Shown here piece by piece: positions 7,792 through 15,877 of a stretch of DNA of 31,494 nt; position 1 is the stretch's first letter; the number at the start of each line of letters is the position of its first letter. A model generated the notes under the pieces. That model saw only the letters and a list, made by a program, of their open reading frames with translations, did no database searches and had not been told where the DNA came from. This DNA is from Palsa-506 sp050013415 (GTDB lineage: Bacteria; Actinomycetota; Actinomycetes; Streptosporangiales; Streptosporangiaceae), in assembly GCA_050013415.1 (NCBI GenBank), contig JBEKFH010000012.1, positions 1-31,494 of the forward strand, in the 5' to 3' direction. A program made the translations under genes and the position numbers.

Positions 7792-8843
7792 GCTGAGCCT
7801 CCGTCCGCCCACACATCGGTGAGCGCGTCGCCGGGATCGGGGCCGGGCGCTGCCTTCGCCGCCGCCACCGCGTCGGCGACAGTCCGCTTCGCCCGCTCGT
7901 CGGCCGCCGTCACGGATTCAGCGGGCACCCCGGCCGCCGCCAGCCGCGCCCTGGCCAGTTCCAGCGGGTCGCGGCGCAGCCATTGCTCGACCTCCTCGGC
8001 GGGCCGGTAGGCGCCGGGATCGGTGCGGCTGTGCCCGAAGTGCCGGTAGGTCAGCGCCTCCAGCACGGTCGGCCCGCCGCCGGACCTGGCGAGCTCGGCG
8101 GCAGCCGCGACCGCCTCCTGCACCACCACGACGTCGTTGCCGTCGATGACATCAGCCGGGATGCCGTAGCCCGGCGCCCGGTCGGCCGCCGGGTTCGCCA
8201 CGGCCGTCACGTCGCCGATCGGCGTGTACTCCATGTAGAGGTTGTTCTCGCAGATGAACAGCACCGGCAGCGCCCACACCGCGGCGATGTTGAGCGCCTC
8301 GTGGAAGGCGCCAATGTTGGTCGCGCCGTCACCGAAGAACGCGACCGCGACCTGGCCGGAGCCGCGCAGCCGCGCCGACCAGGCCGCCCCGGCCGCGATC
8401 GGCAGGTGCGCGCCGACGATCGCGTACGACCCGAGCATCCCGGCCGACGCCTTGGTGAGGTGCATCGACCCGCCCTTGGCCTTGCACAGCCCAGTGCCCT
8501 TGCTCATCAGCTCGGCCAGGCACTCCTCCGGCGTGGCGCCGCGTGCCATGGCGTGATGATGCCCCCGGTAGGTGGCGAACACGTAGTCGTCGGGCCGCAG
8601 CGCCGCGCTGGCGCCGACCGCGACGGCCTCATGGCCGGCCGCGAGGTGCGTCGTGCCCTTCACCAGCCCGGCCAAGAACAGATCGTGCGCCGCCTGCTCG
8701 GTGCGGCGGATCACCGCCATCTGCTCGTACAGGCCGAGCAGCCCGCCGCTGTCCAGGCTGGCGCAGCCGGCCGGGCTGGCGCCGTCGCCGGCGGCCGGGC
8801 TGGCGCCGTCGTCCGCGGCCGCCCCGAGAGTGTCAGTCTCCAT
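7779..8843 (-). CDS. 2-oxoacid dehydrogenase E1 component, alpha subunit
   Basis: A 354-residue alpha subunit of the same ThDP-dependent E1 enzyme, which decarboxylates a 2-oxoacid or cleaves acetoin and hands the acyl group to lipoyl-E2. The ThDP motif is clear: GDGATNIGAFHEALN, ending in CENN after about 30 residues. YRGHHHAMARG and GSMHLTK are typical of acetoin dehydrogenase/pyruvate dehydrogenase alpha chains. The first 30 residues are an extension with DGASPA repeats from a short DNA duplication (about 8762-8820) and are probably disordered. The start is ATG 8843, with a GAGG some 9 nt upstream. It forms a two-gene unit with the beta subunit. Whether the substrate is acetoin, pyruvate or a branched-chain oxoacid cannot be settled from sequence. 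Confidence 0.9.
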   Translation of the reverse strand: METDTLGAAADDGASPAAGDGASPAGCASLDSGGLLGLYEQMAVIRRTEQAAHDLFLAGLVKGTTHLAAGHEAVAVGASAALRPDDYVFATYRGHHHAMARGATPEECLAELMSKGTGLCKAKGGSMHLTKASAGMLGSYAIVGAHLPIAAGAAWSARLRGSGQVAVAFFGDGATNIGAFHEALNIAAVWALPVLFICENNLYMEYTPIGDVTAVANPAADRAPGYGIPADVIDGNDVVVVQEAVAAAAELARSGGGPTVLEALTYRHFGHSRTDPGAYRPAEEVEQWLRRDPLELARARLAAAGVPAESVTAADERAKRTVADAVAAAKAAPGPDPGDALTDVWADGGSAWRT

Positions 8844-9011
8844 CGCTGGTACCTCGCTCCCGGACGCGGCTACCCGATGATCCTAGCGAAGCCGTCTCCG
8901 GCCCGGCAGTCAGGAAATTGTGAACGGATCAGTCGGCCCCAGCCCCGATCCCGCCGCGCCGGCGTCGCGCTGCCCGAGTACTGCCAGCCGCCAGCCCCGG
9001 GGAGCATTGCC

Positions 9012-9107
9012 GGTGCCCTCAGGCTGCCGCCGGTGCCCTCACGGCCGGCCGGTGCCCTCACGGCCGGCTGGTACCCTCACGGCCGGCTGGTGCCCTCAGG
9101 CGCATGC
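9012..9107. repeat. 19-bp tandem repeat, about five units
   Basis: Units begin at 9012, 9032, 9051, 9070 and 9089 with core ggtgccctcacggccggct. The first and last units diverge after the common ggtgccctca. They lie upstream of the E1 alpha gene and on the edge of the restriction-modification locus. The whole gap 8844-9345 holds no supported gene: only this array and the AT-rich stretch that follows. Confidence 0.8.
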
Positions 9108-9149
9108 GAGCTGCCCTGACGTATCGCCGCTCCCGCCGCATCAGCCGGC

Positions 9150-9280
9150 GAATAATCACCACATTCTTCACATATAACAGCCGCCATTGAAGATCATTTT
9201 AACTTATACCACTTTCTGCATGAAATTTCCGGACACCAAGTCGTATATTCCTCAAAGAATCCAGTATAAGTAGTGTACGC
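9150..9280. other. AT-rich patch bordering the restriction-modification locus
   Basis: About 130 bp of clearly AT-rich sequence (stretches such as atcattttaacttatacc) in an otherwise very GC-rich window. It contains no open frame of note. Such a drop in GC next to a restriction-modification locus suggests the border of horizontally acquired DNA. I found no flanking direct repeats or integrase. Confidence 0.5.
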
Positions 9281-9345
9281 GCCATCTTCTGGCGGTCCGC
9301 AGAACTCTGCCAGCAGTTGGTCGCGGCGCAGCGATGTTCGCGAGA

Positions 9346-10254
9346 TCACGCACCGGCCAGGTAGGAGCCGAGCCTGCGGACGATCGCGGAGACGACCGCA
9401 TCATGGGCGTCTCCGTGTTCCACCGCCTTGGCGGGGCCGATGTCGAAGGCAGCCCGGCTCAGAGTCTGAGCGTCCGTGCCGATGACGAGGCGCACCTCGA
9501 GCGGTGCAGGGCCAGTGTCGTCCGGCTGGTCCGCGATGTCGAATACATAGATCCAGTCACTTGGGTGGGCGTCGTGGTCATCGAGCAGGCGCCAGGTGCC
9601 GTCTGGCTGCTGGTGAAGTTCTGGCGCACCGAGGAAGGGCTGCCATGAATCCCAGACTGGCTGCGGCAGCGCCAGGACGCATCCTGCGGAGGTATCGCTG
9701 CCGTGAGTGTCCGTGGTCTGGAGTTCGATCACGCCGTACTTGCCGACACGCAGGGACCCCGGAGTGGCCATGTCGTTCTTATCTGCCGAGGGCAATTCCA
9801 CGACGGTAATATCAAACGAGAGTTCTGGTGATGCCAGGGTCTTCGACAGTCCGATCTCGCCGCCAAGCTTATCCTGGAAATACAGGAAGACACGTGGTCC
9901 TCCATCTCCATGCACTGCATCCAGGATGGCTGCTCGCTCAGATGCTTCCCTGAGGGCCAGGACCGGCCTGATGAGAACTGGCAGGTATCCGGGTATCTCG
10001 TAGAGTCGCCGGATCATGTCCGACAGCAGCGAGTCGTCCAGGGCTCGATAGGGGCACACCAGCCAGTCTTGGCGGGGGCCGTTGCTGGTGGCGCTGATGG
10101 TGCAGACACCTCGCGAGTTCTCGGCCTTTACGCAGTCCGTGCGTTTGTTGAGCGTGTCGGACAAGAACGGGCAGCGCCCGGCTGCCTGGTCGCTGACGGC
10201 GACGGGACTGACTGATACACCAGGAAAGATCCTGTGCCCGAACCATTCTGAGAT
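9346..10254 (-). pseudogene. NotI-family type II restriction endonuclease, probably inactivated
   Basis: The frame encodes a protein strongly resembling the rare-cutter NotI. N-terminally it reads EWFGHRIFP..., then four cysteines in CPFL, DCVKAE, RGVCTI and WLVCPYRALD, which in NotI bind a single iron. A PD-(D/E)xK-type core follows: SFDIT with the catalytic Asp, then YGVIELQT with the Glu-x-Gln pair. Two defects are seen. First, no ATG, GTG or TTG exists in frame upstream of the homology; the stop at 10309-10311 closes the frame, and the first usable codon, TTG 10164, would drop the first iron cysteine. Second, compared with NotI as I remember it, about 60 residues are missing between HGSD and LALPQPVWDSW. 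I place the left edge at the ATC codon 10254. It could still be a short functional variant with an ATC start. Confidence 0.7.
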
Positions 10255-10351
10255 GTGGGGGCGTGCGAGAGCACGTACGGCGGGGCCGGAAAGACTCTGT
10301 GCGGCTGGTTATCGTTCAACGTTGCATTGCTCTTTTGCTGGAGTCATCGCG

Positions 10352-11605
10352 CTAGCGGATCTGATCCAGATGGCTGATCAGTTCTCCCCGGTGGCCGAGG
10401 GCATCGACCGGACGCCGGCGGAAGGGATCAGCAAGCCGCTCGCCCAGCTTGCCAGCCAGGCAGCGGCCTACCTCGTCGGCAACGGCCTGGGCTAGCTGCA
10501 CAGGCACCGCGTTGCCGACCTGGTCGTACTGGCTGGAGCGGTCACCATGGATGACGAACTTGTCCGGGAAGCCCTGGAGCCTGGCTGCCTCGCGGATCGT
10601 GATGGTTCGGTCCTGGTCTGGATGGGTGTACTCACCAGACTTGGGATCGCGGAACCGGGTGATGACGGCCCGCGGAACTCCGTCCCAGGTCATGCGCCGG
10701 TACCGGCGGGTGTGATCCTTGCGCAGGGCACGCTGCATGCTTCCGGGCAAGAGATCCCGCGGCAGATCGCGCCAGTCCTGGCCAGGGCGGAGAATGGCAA
10801 GACGGGCCAGATTGGCTGCGGACAGCCGGGCAGCGTAATGGTTGTGCAGCTCATCTCGCAGCCCGTCCCGCATCCCGGCCTGGTAGGCAGACGCAGGCGG
10901 CCCGACGTACTCAGTGACTTCTTCGCCGGCGCAGACGGCTGGCAGATCTGAGATGGCATCTCCCGTCGTGATGAAACCCTGCATTTGCTGCGCGGTGATG
11001 GTGCAGTTCGGAAGCAGATCGCCGATGGCTTCCCGGCCATGTGAAGGGCGCGGAAAGCCATAACCTGCCGGAATGCCCAGATCTCTGCGCCAGGCGACGA
11101 TTATCAGGCGCCAGCGCATCTGCGGTACGCCGTACTGGGCGGCCAGCAACTCAGCACAAGCAGCCTCGTAGCCTTCGTCCTGCAGCCCTTGCAGGATCGC
11201 CCGCAGGTAGGCGCCTCCGGCCAGCGTGACGAGGCCGGGGACATTCTCGATCACCATGCATCGCGGTCGCAATCCGGCCGCGAGCCGCAGCACCTCCCGG
11301 AAGAGGTTATTGCGCTCATCCCACACCACCCGGGCCCCGATCATGGAGAACCCCTGGCACGGGGGACCAGCGAACATCACATCGAGTTCCCCGGTCGTAA
11401 TGCTCGCCGCAGCCAGCACTTTCTCTACGTCCACTGTCCGCAAGTCGGCCGACAGGAACTCGCCCGGCAGATTCGCGCTGTGCGTCATCCCGTACGTAGG
11501 ATGCGCATCCACGGCCAGCCGCAGGTCAAACCCGGCTCTGACCAGGCCCAGGGACGCCCCCCCAGCGCCGCAGAACAGGTCGACAGCAGTAGCCGGACTC
11601 ACCAT
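10352..11605 (-). CDS. C5-cytosine DNA methyltransferase of a type II system
   Basis: A 417-residue DNA (cytosine-5-)-methyltransferase that would transfer a methyl group from S-adenosylmethionine to cytosine in the target site. All key motifs are present: motif I AVDLFCGAGGASLGL (about residues 7-21), motif IV PPCQGFS with the catalytic Cys near 83, motif VI IENVPGL near 120, motif VIII QMRWRL near 162, and motif X QVGNAVP near the C-terminus. The start at ATG 11605 is favoured by a GGAGG with a 5-nt spacer; earlier starts up to 11746 give a non-conserved extension. It lies just upstream of the NotI-like endonuclease frame in the same direction, the usual methylase-first layout. It appears fully intact, unlike its partner. 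Confidence 0.92.
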   Translation of the reverse strand: MVSPATAVDLFCGAGGASLGLVRAGFDLRLAVDAHPTYGMTHSANLPGEFLSADLRTVDVEKVLAAASITTGELDVMFAGPPCQGFSMIGARVVWDERNNLFREVLRLAAGLRPRCMVIENVPGLVTLAGGAYLRAILQGLQDEGYEAACAELLAAQYGVPQMRWRLIIVAWRRDLGIPAGYGFPRPSHGREAIGDLLPNCTITAQQMQGFITTGDAISDLPAVCAGEEVTEYVGPPASAYQAGMRDGLRDELHNHYAARLSAANLARLAILRPGQDWRDLPRDLLPGSMQRALRKDHTRRYRRMTWDGVPRAVITRFRDPKSGEYTHPDQDRTITIREAARLQGFPDKFVIHGDRSSQYDQVGNAVPVQLAQAVADEVGRCLAGKLGERLADPFRRRPVDALGHRGELISHLDQIR

Positions 11606-11957
11606 GCAAGCCTCCAACGGACCGGCACGTGGCCCGTGGACCTTCCAGCCCAAATGGCCCGTGTCGCGCTGGCATGGCGAAGGCACGCAGGCAGCCGCCA
11701 TGCTGGTGAACAGATTGGGGCTCACCGTAGTCACCCGCACTGACACCGCGAGCTTCCACTCAGCGCGAGCCGCCCTCCGTTACGGCCCCCTCATCGTGGG
11801 CCGATGGCGCGCTGCTCGCGGGCCGCACCGGGCGGTGCGTGCGAGCCGGAGGAGAGTAACCAGCGCTGGCCTGGTAGCGGGAGGAACAATCCTGGCGTGC
11901 GCCGGGTTGGTCCCCACGCTGGCGATCGCCGGCCTGGGCCCTGAGGAGGCGGTGCCG
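11606..11957. other. Divergent intergenic region
   Basis: This 352-bp stretch separates the methyltransferase (minus) from the hydrolase (plus) and should hold the promoters of both. The plus frame leading into the hydrolase stays open throughout. Its last part (from GTG 11835) would encode a basic stretch and a hydrophobic segment (GLVAGGTILACAGLV), so a longer, membrane-anchored form of the hydrolase starting there is possible. No other feature is evident. Confidence 0.4.
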
Positions 11958-12737
11958 GTGGACCGCGAAACGCTGCTTCGCGCGAGCGGCCGCAGCGACG
12001 CTGCCGGCACGTCAGGGATCGTCGTGGTCGCCCATGGCGGCCGGTCGGTCAGCCAGGCGCCGACCAGCCCGTTCCAGCTCAGCGTGCTGCGGATGGTGCC
12101 GGTCGCGCGGGCAATCAGCCGCGCAGTGCGCGGCGACGGCATCGAGGTCCGGCGACCGCGCTTCCAGCTCCGCGGCTGGAACGGCGCCGACGCCTCGCCG
12201 GTTGGTGACCTGACCGAGCTGCTCGACCAGATCTCGGCCGGCCCCTGGCCGGTGCCCGTCGTCATGATCGGCCATTCGATGGGGGCGCGCGCCGTGCTGC
12301 GCGCTGCTGGACATCCGCTGGTCTGCGCCGTGGCCGGGCTGGCGCCCTGGGTGCCGCCCGGCGAGCCCGTCGACCAGCTCGCCGGGCGACGGGTCCTGCT
12401 CGTGCACGGAAGCGCCGACCGCATCTGCGATCCGAGGCAGAGCTGGGCCTACGCGGAGCGTGCCCGCTCCGCCGGGCAGGTCGCGGCGATCGAGGTGCGG
12501 GGCAGCGGGCACGGCATGCTGCGCAGGGCGCGCCTCTGGCACCAGATCGCGGCCGAGTTCGCCCGGCTGTCTCTTCCGCTGCCCGCTGGCCAGGACGGGC
12601 TGCTCGCTGGCCAGGACGCCCGGCGCGCAAGCCAGGACGGTCGGCCCGCAGGCCAGGACGGCCGGCCCGCAGGCCAGGGCCCGGTCGCTGACGCCTTCGC
12701 GAGAGCCGCGGCCGGCCAGGGCCGCCTCGTCCTCTGA
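11958..12737 (+). CDS. Alpha/beta hydrolase
   Basis: A 259-residue alpha/beta-hydrolase-fold protein. It opens with strand GIVVVAHGG, has the nucleophile elbow GHSMGARAVL, then HGSADRIC carrying the likely acidic residue and GSGHGML with the catalytic His, so the Ser-Asp-His triad looks complete. Length and order suggest a dienelactone-hydrolase or BAAT-like small esterase; the substrate is unknown. GTG 11958 was chosen because a GGAGG lies 8 nt upstream, but GTG 11835 in the same frame would add a hydrophobic N-terminal segment. The C-terminus carries about four 7-residue repeats of type AGQDGRP from a 21-bp DNA repeat. It ends 5 bp before the LigD-like gene, so the two are probably cotranscribed. 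Confidence 0.75.
   Translation: MDRETLLRASGRSDAAGTSGIVVVAHGGRSVSQAPTSPFQLSVLRMVPVARAISRAVRGDGIEVRRPRFQLRGWNGADASPVGDLTELLDQISAGPWPVPVVMIGHSMGARAVLRAAGHPLVCAVAGLAPWVPPGEPVDQLAGRRVLLVHGSADRICDPRQSWAYAERARSAGQVAAIEVRGSGHGMLRRARLWHQIAAEFARLSLPLPAGQDGLLAGQDARRASQDGRPAGQDGRPAGQGPVADAFARAAAGQGRLVL
12589..12680 (+). repeat. 21-bp in-frame tandem repeat at the hydrolase 3' end
   Basis: Four and a half copies of a 21-bp unit of type gccaggacggccggcccgcag, encoding (A-G-Q-D-x-x-x)n. The units keep the reading frame, so copy-number changes would only lengthen or shorten the tail. Confidence 0.8.
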
Positions 12738-12742
12738 CGCCG

Positions 12743-13678
12743 GTGAGCCCGGACCGCGTGGTGGCAGCCGTCGAAGGCAGGCGGCTGTCGCTCTCGAACC
12801 TCGGCAAGGTGCTGTATCCGGCGACCGGGTTCACCAAGGGTGAAGTGCTCGACTACTACTCCCGGATCGCCCCGGCGATGCTGCCGCACCTGCAGGACCG
12901 GCCGGTCACCTTCCGCCGGTTCCCGGACGGCACCGGCGGCAAGTCGTTCGTCGAGAAGCACGTGCCATCGCACGCGCCAGAGTGGGTCCAGACCGTCAGG
13001 GTGCCCTCGTCGGGCACCGGGCACGGGTGGGGCAGTTCCCCCGCCGGGGAGGTCGAGTACGCCGTCGTGGCTGACCAGCCGACGCTGATCTGGGCGGCGA
13101 ATCTCGCCGTCATCGAGTTCCACGTGCCGCTCTGGCGGGCCGGGCGCCGCCGCACGCTGCCGGGCTCGCCTGATCACCTGGTCTTCGACCTCGACCCGGG
13201 CCCGGGAACCTCGATCGTGGAGTGCTGCCGTGTCGCGACCTGGATCGCGGCCCGCCTGACTGACCGGGACCGTGAGCCGCTGGCGAAGGCGAGCGGGTCG
13301 AAGGGCCTCCAGCTCTACCTCCGCCTGCCCGCCCGCACCGGCTGGGACGCGGCTCGCGAGCGCGCGCTCCGGCTCGCTCAGGCGGTGGCGAAGGATCACC
13401 CCGAGCTTGTCGTGACGAGCATGAAGAAGGATCTGCGCCACGGCCGGGTGCTCATCGACTGGAGCCAGAACCACCCGGCCAAGACGACGGTCGCCGTCTA
13501 CTCGCTGCGGGGCACCGCCGATCCGTCGGTGTCCGCTCCGGTCAGCTGGGACGAGGTCCGCGACTGTGAGCGTGGCGGCGACCCGCAGCGGCTGCGGTTC
13601 ACCCCGCAGCAGGTGCTCGACCGCGTGCAGCGCCGTGGCGATCTCTTCGCGTCCCTCGCCTCACCGGTCACCCGGTGA
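12743..13678 (+). CDS. ligD: LigD-type polymerase-domain protein (NHEJ DNA ligase family)
   Basis: A 311-residue stand-alone polymerase (primase-like) domain of bacterial LigD, which in non-homologous end joining fills gaps and adds nucleotides at double-strand breaks together with Ku and a ligase. Motifs seen are LSNLGKVLYPATGFTKGEVLDYY at the start (family signature), FRRFPDG, FDLDPGPG with the two metal-binding aspartates, ASGSKGLQLYLRL, and VLIDWSQN with the third catalytic Asp. The ligase and nuclease domains of full LigD are absent, as in actinobacteria that encode them on separate genes. GTG 12743 is 5 bp after the hydrolase stop. No Ku gene is seen nearby. The gene symbol is used for the family only. 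Confidence 0.9.
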   Translation: MSPDRVVAAVEGRRLSLSNLGKVLYPATGFTKGEVLDYYSRIAPAMLPHLQDRPVTFRRFPDGTGGKSFVEKHVPSHAPEWVQTVRVPSSGTGHGWGSSPAGEVEYAVVADQPTLIWAANLAVIEFHVPLWRAGRRRTLPGSPDHLVFDLDPGPGTSIVECCRVATWIAARLTDRDREPLAKASGSKGLQLYLRLPARTGWDAARERALRLAQAVAKDHPELVVTSMKKDLRHGRVLIDWSQNHPAKTTVAVYSLRGTADPSVSAPVSWDEVRDCERGGDPQRLRFTPQQVLDRVQRRGDLFASLASPVTR

Positions 13679-13820
13679 CCTGGTTGACCGCCGTGAGCCG
13701 AATTCGGGAATTACGCGGCCGTCGGCGCCAGTGCCGCCCCCGCCTCACGGAGCCGGGGCAGTGCTGGAAGCCAGCCGGGCCAGCGGCACCCGCGCAGGCC
13801 CGGCTGGCTGGCATGCAGGC

Positions 13821-14816
13821 TCAGAACGTCCGGATGGCGATCTCGGCTGGCGCGGCCAGCAGCCCCGTGATCTCGTCGTCCAGGCGGGTGAGCGTGATGG
13901 AGGTGCCGGCCATGTCCAGCGAGGTGCAGTACTCGCCGACGTAGTTGCGCCGCACGTTGATCCCGCGCTTGGCCAGCTGCTCGTGCGCGTAGCCGTAGAG
14001 GATGTACAGCTCGCTGATCGGCGTGCCGCCCAGGCCGTTGACCATCAGCGCCACGTCGTCGCCCTGGCTGAACGGCAGGTCGGTCACGACCGCCTCGAGC
14101 AGCTCGTCAACGATCGCGTTGGCGCTGGCCAGCTTCTCCCGGCGGCGGCCGGGCTCGCCGTGGATCCCGACACCCATCTCCATCTCGTCGTCGCCGAGCT
14201 CGAACAGCGGCGAGCCCTTAGCCGGCGGGGTGCACGAGGTCAGCGCCATGCCCATCGTCCTGGTCACGGAGTTCACCTTGTTGCCGATGCGCAGCAGTTC
14301 GGCGAGATCCGCGCCCTGCTCGGACGCCGCGCCGACCGCCTTGATCACGAAGAAGTTCCCGGCCACGCCGCGGCGCCCGACGGTGTAGGTGGAGTCCTTC
14401 ACCGCGACGTCGTCGTCGACCAGCAGCGTCTCGATCGTGACGCCGTCGGCCTCCGCCATCTCCTTGCCCATCTCGAAGGCCATCCGGTCGCCGGTGTAAT
14501 TGTTGATGATGTGCAGCACGCCCTTGGGCGTGTTCAGCAGCTTGCTGGTCTCCAGCACGTAGTCCATCGGCGGCGCGGCGAACACATCCCCCGGGCAGGC
14601 CGCATCCAGCATGCCCTTGCCAACGATCATCACGTGCGCCGGCTCGTGGCCGGACCCGGATCCCTGGATGACGGATACCTTGTCGTCGCTGGGCGCGTCG
14701 GCCCGCATGATCAGGTTGTACGCCGGCACGTACTTCAGCGTGCCGGGGTTGGCCAGCGCGATGCCCTTGAGCATCTCGGGCACGAACTGCTGCGGGTCGT
14801 TAACGAACTTCTTCAT
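13821..14816 (-). CDS. dhaK: Dihydroxyacetone kinase subunit DhaK
   Basis: A 331-residue DhaK substrate-binding subunit, of normal length. Family motifs are MKKFVNDPQQFVPEMLKG at the start, IQGSGSGHEPAH, NNYTGDRMAFEMG, and VGIHGEPGRRR carrying the histidine that forms a hemiaminal with the ketone substrate. It phosphorylates dihydroxyacetone or a related ketose or aldose together with DhaL. A GGAGG lies 7 nt before ATG 14816. It is the last gene of the aldolase-HAD-DhaL-DhaK unit. The dhaL-dhaK gap is filled by a 46-bp repeat array. No DhaM or PTS protein is seen in the window, so the phosphate donor (ATP or phospho-DhaM) is open. Related kinases act on tetroses such as erythrulose. Confidence 0.92.
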   Translation of the reverse strand: MKKFVNDPQQFVPEMLKGIALANPGTLKYVPAYNLIMRADAPSDDKVSVIQGSGSGHEPAHVMIVGKGMLDAACPGDVFAAPPMDYVLETSKLLNTPKGVLHIINNYTGDRMAFEMGKEMAEADGVTIETLLVDDDVAVKDSTYTVGRRGVAGNFFVIKAVGAASEQGADLAELLRIGNKVNSVTRTMGMALTSCTPPAKGSPLFELGDDEMEMGVGIHGEPGRRREKLASANAIVDELLEAVVTDLPFSQGDDVALMVNGLGGTPISELYILYGYAHEQLAKRGINVRRNYVGEYCTSLDMAGTSITLTRLDDEITGLLAAPAEIAIRTF

Positions 14817-14833
14817 AGCCCAACCTCCGTTGG

Positions 14834-15017
14834 TCAGGACCGGGCCGGGCGATCCGGCCGCTGGTCGGCGAGCGTCATATCAGGACTAGGCCGGGCGATC
14901 CGGCCGCTGGTCGGCGAGCGTCATATCAGGACTAGGCCGGGCGATCCGGCCGCTGGTCGGCGAGCATCACATCAGGATTCAGCCGGCGATTCAGGCCACT
15001 GCTCGGCGACTGCCTCG
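14834..15017. repeat. 46-bp tandem repeat spanning the dhaL stop codon
   Basis: Near-identical units begin at 14834, 14880 and 14926, each starting tcaggac. A fourth, diverged copy begins at 14972, exactly on the dhaL stop codon, and covers the last 15 or so codons of dhaL (for example tcggcga and ctcggcgac are shared). Each unit holds ggccgg-gcgat-ccggcc, a short hairpin. The array fills nearly the whole dhaL-dhaK gap and ends 7 bp before the dhaK Shine-Dalgarno. Confidence 0.85.
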
Positions 15018-15622
15018 AGGAACACGGCGACGGCGACGGCGCCCGCGTCGAGCGTGCCGATGCTGCGCTCGCCGGTGTAGCTCGCGCGCCCCCGCATGGC
15101 CTGCATGTTTCGCGTCGCCTCGGCACTCTCGCGCGCGGTGCCCGCCGCCGCGCGCAGCGCGGTGCCCGCGTCGGACTTCGCGGCGACGTGCTCCTCGATC
15201 GTGTCGACCGCCGGGACGAGCGCGTCGAGCAGCGTCTTATCACCAACGTCGGACTTGCCGCGGGCCTTGATCCCCTCGATGGAGGCCCGCAGCATGGCGA
15301 CGACCTGCTCGGGTTCGAGGCTGGTGACGGGGCCGGCGGTGGTCGCGGCGCGCAGCAGCGCCGTCCCCCAGATCGGGCCCGACGTGCCGCCGATCCGGCT
15401 GGTGATGACCACGGCGATCTTCTTCAGGAACGTGCCAATGTCGGCGCGGTCGAAGCTGTCCCAGTCCTGCAGTACCAGTTCGAAGCCGCGTGCCATCGAG
15501 TAGCCGAAGTCACCATCGCCGACCACGGCGTCTAGGTCGCCAAAGTACTTCTCGTTGTCGACGGCGGTCTGCGCCATGGTGCGCACCACCACCTCAACGT
15601 CGCCGAGGCTGGCAGTAGACAT
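14972..15622 (-). CDS. dhaL: Dihydroxyacetone kinase subunit DhaL
   Basis: A 216-residue nucleotide-binding subunit of dihydroxyacetone kinase. It shows the Mg-binding signature DAVVGDGDFGYSMARG (about residues 30-45), then GTSGPIWG and VGDKTLLDALVPA, which hold the ADP/ATP and metals in the DhaL fold. ATG 15622 has AAGGAG 5 nt upstream. The gene precedes dhaK; this reversed K/L order is seen in some actinobacterial operons. Its last codons and stop codon form one unit of the downstream 46-bp repeat array. With a class II aldolase and a HAD phosphatase upstream, the unit probably breaks down a phosphorylated sugar or short ketose to triose phosphates. Confidence 0.92.
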   Translation of the reverse strand: MSTASLGDVEVVVRTMAQTAVDNEKYFGDLDAVVGDGDFGYSMARGFELVLQDWDSFDRADIGTFLKKIAVVITSRIGGTSGPIWGTALLRAATTAGPVTSLEPEQVVAMLRASIEGIKARGKSDVGDKTLLDALVPAVDTIEEHVAAKSDAGTALRAAAGTARESAEATRNMQAMRGRASYTGERSIGTLDAGAVAVAVFLEAVAEQWPESPAES

Positions 15623-15639
15623 GAGCGCTCCTTGGTTTC

Positions 15640-15812
15640 CGGGCGGTGTTTCCGGGCGGTTGGTTCGGCGGTGGTTACGGGTGGTTGGCTACGGGTGGTT
15701 GGGTTTCGGGTGGTTGGGTTTCGGGTGGTTGGGCTTGTGGCGTCTGGTTCCGGATGGTTTGAGTTTCTGGCAGTTCGCTTTCGGGCGGTTCGCTTTCGGG
15801 CGGTTCGCTTCG
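15640..15812. repeat. Degenerate 15-bp tandem repeats upstream of dhaL
   Basis: Several copies of gggtggttgggtttc and a related type ttcgggcggttcgct run between the HAD gene and dhaL. This strand-biased G/T-rich (plus) and C/A-rich (minus, transcribed sense) tract would form part of the intergenic mRNA. No gene is supported in the 255-bp gap. Confidence 0.7.
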
Positions 15813-15877
15813 GCGGCCGGGCTTCGCCGGGCGCCGCTGCCGCCGCCGCGGGCGGCGAGCGGCGGCCCGGGCGACGG

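Noticed and set aside
7810..7812. GTG as the start of E1 beta
   Set aside because: It has no ribosome site, whereas GTG 7791 has a perfect GGAGG at ideal distance.
10244..10246. ATG with an open frame overlapping the NotI-like N-terminus
   Set aside because: It is in another frame and its product (MVRAQDLSW...) shows no similarity to endonucleases.
10325..10327. ATG upstream of the NotI-like frame as its start
   Set aside because: It is out of frame and reaches a TGA after three codons.
14834..14971. 46-bp repeats considered as a CRISPR array
   Set aside because: The units are directly adjacent with no unique spacers and no cas genes are present.
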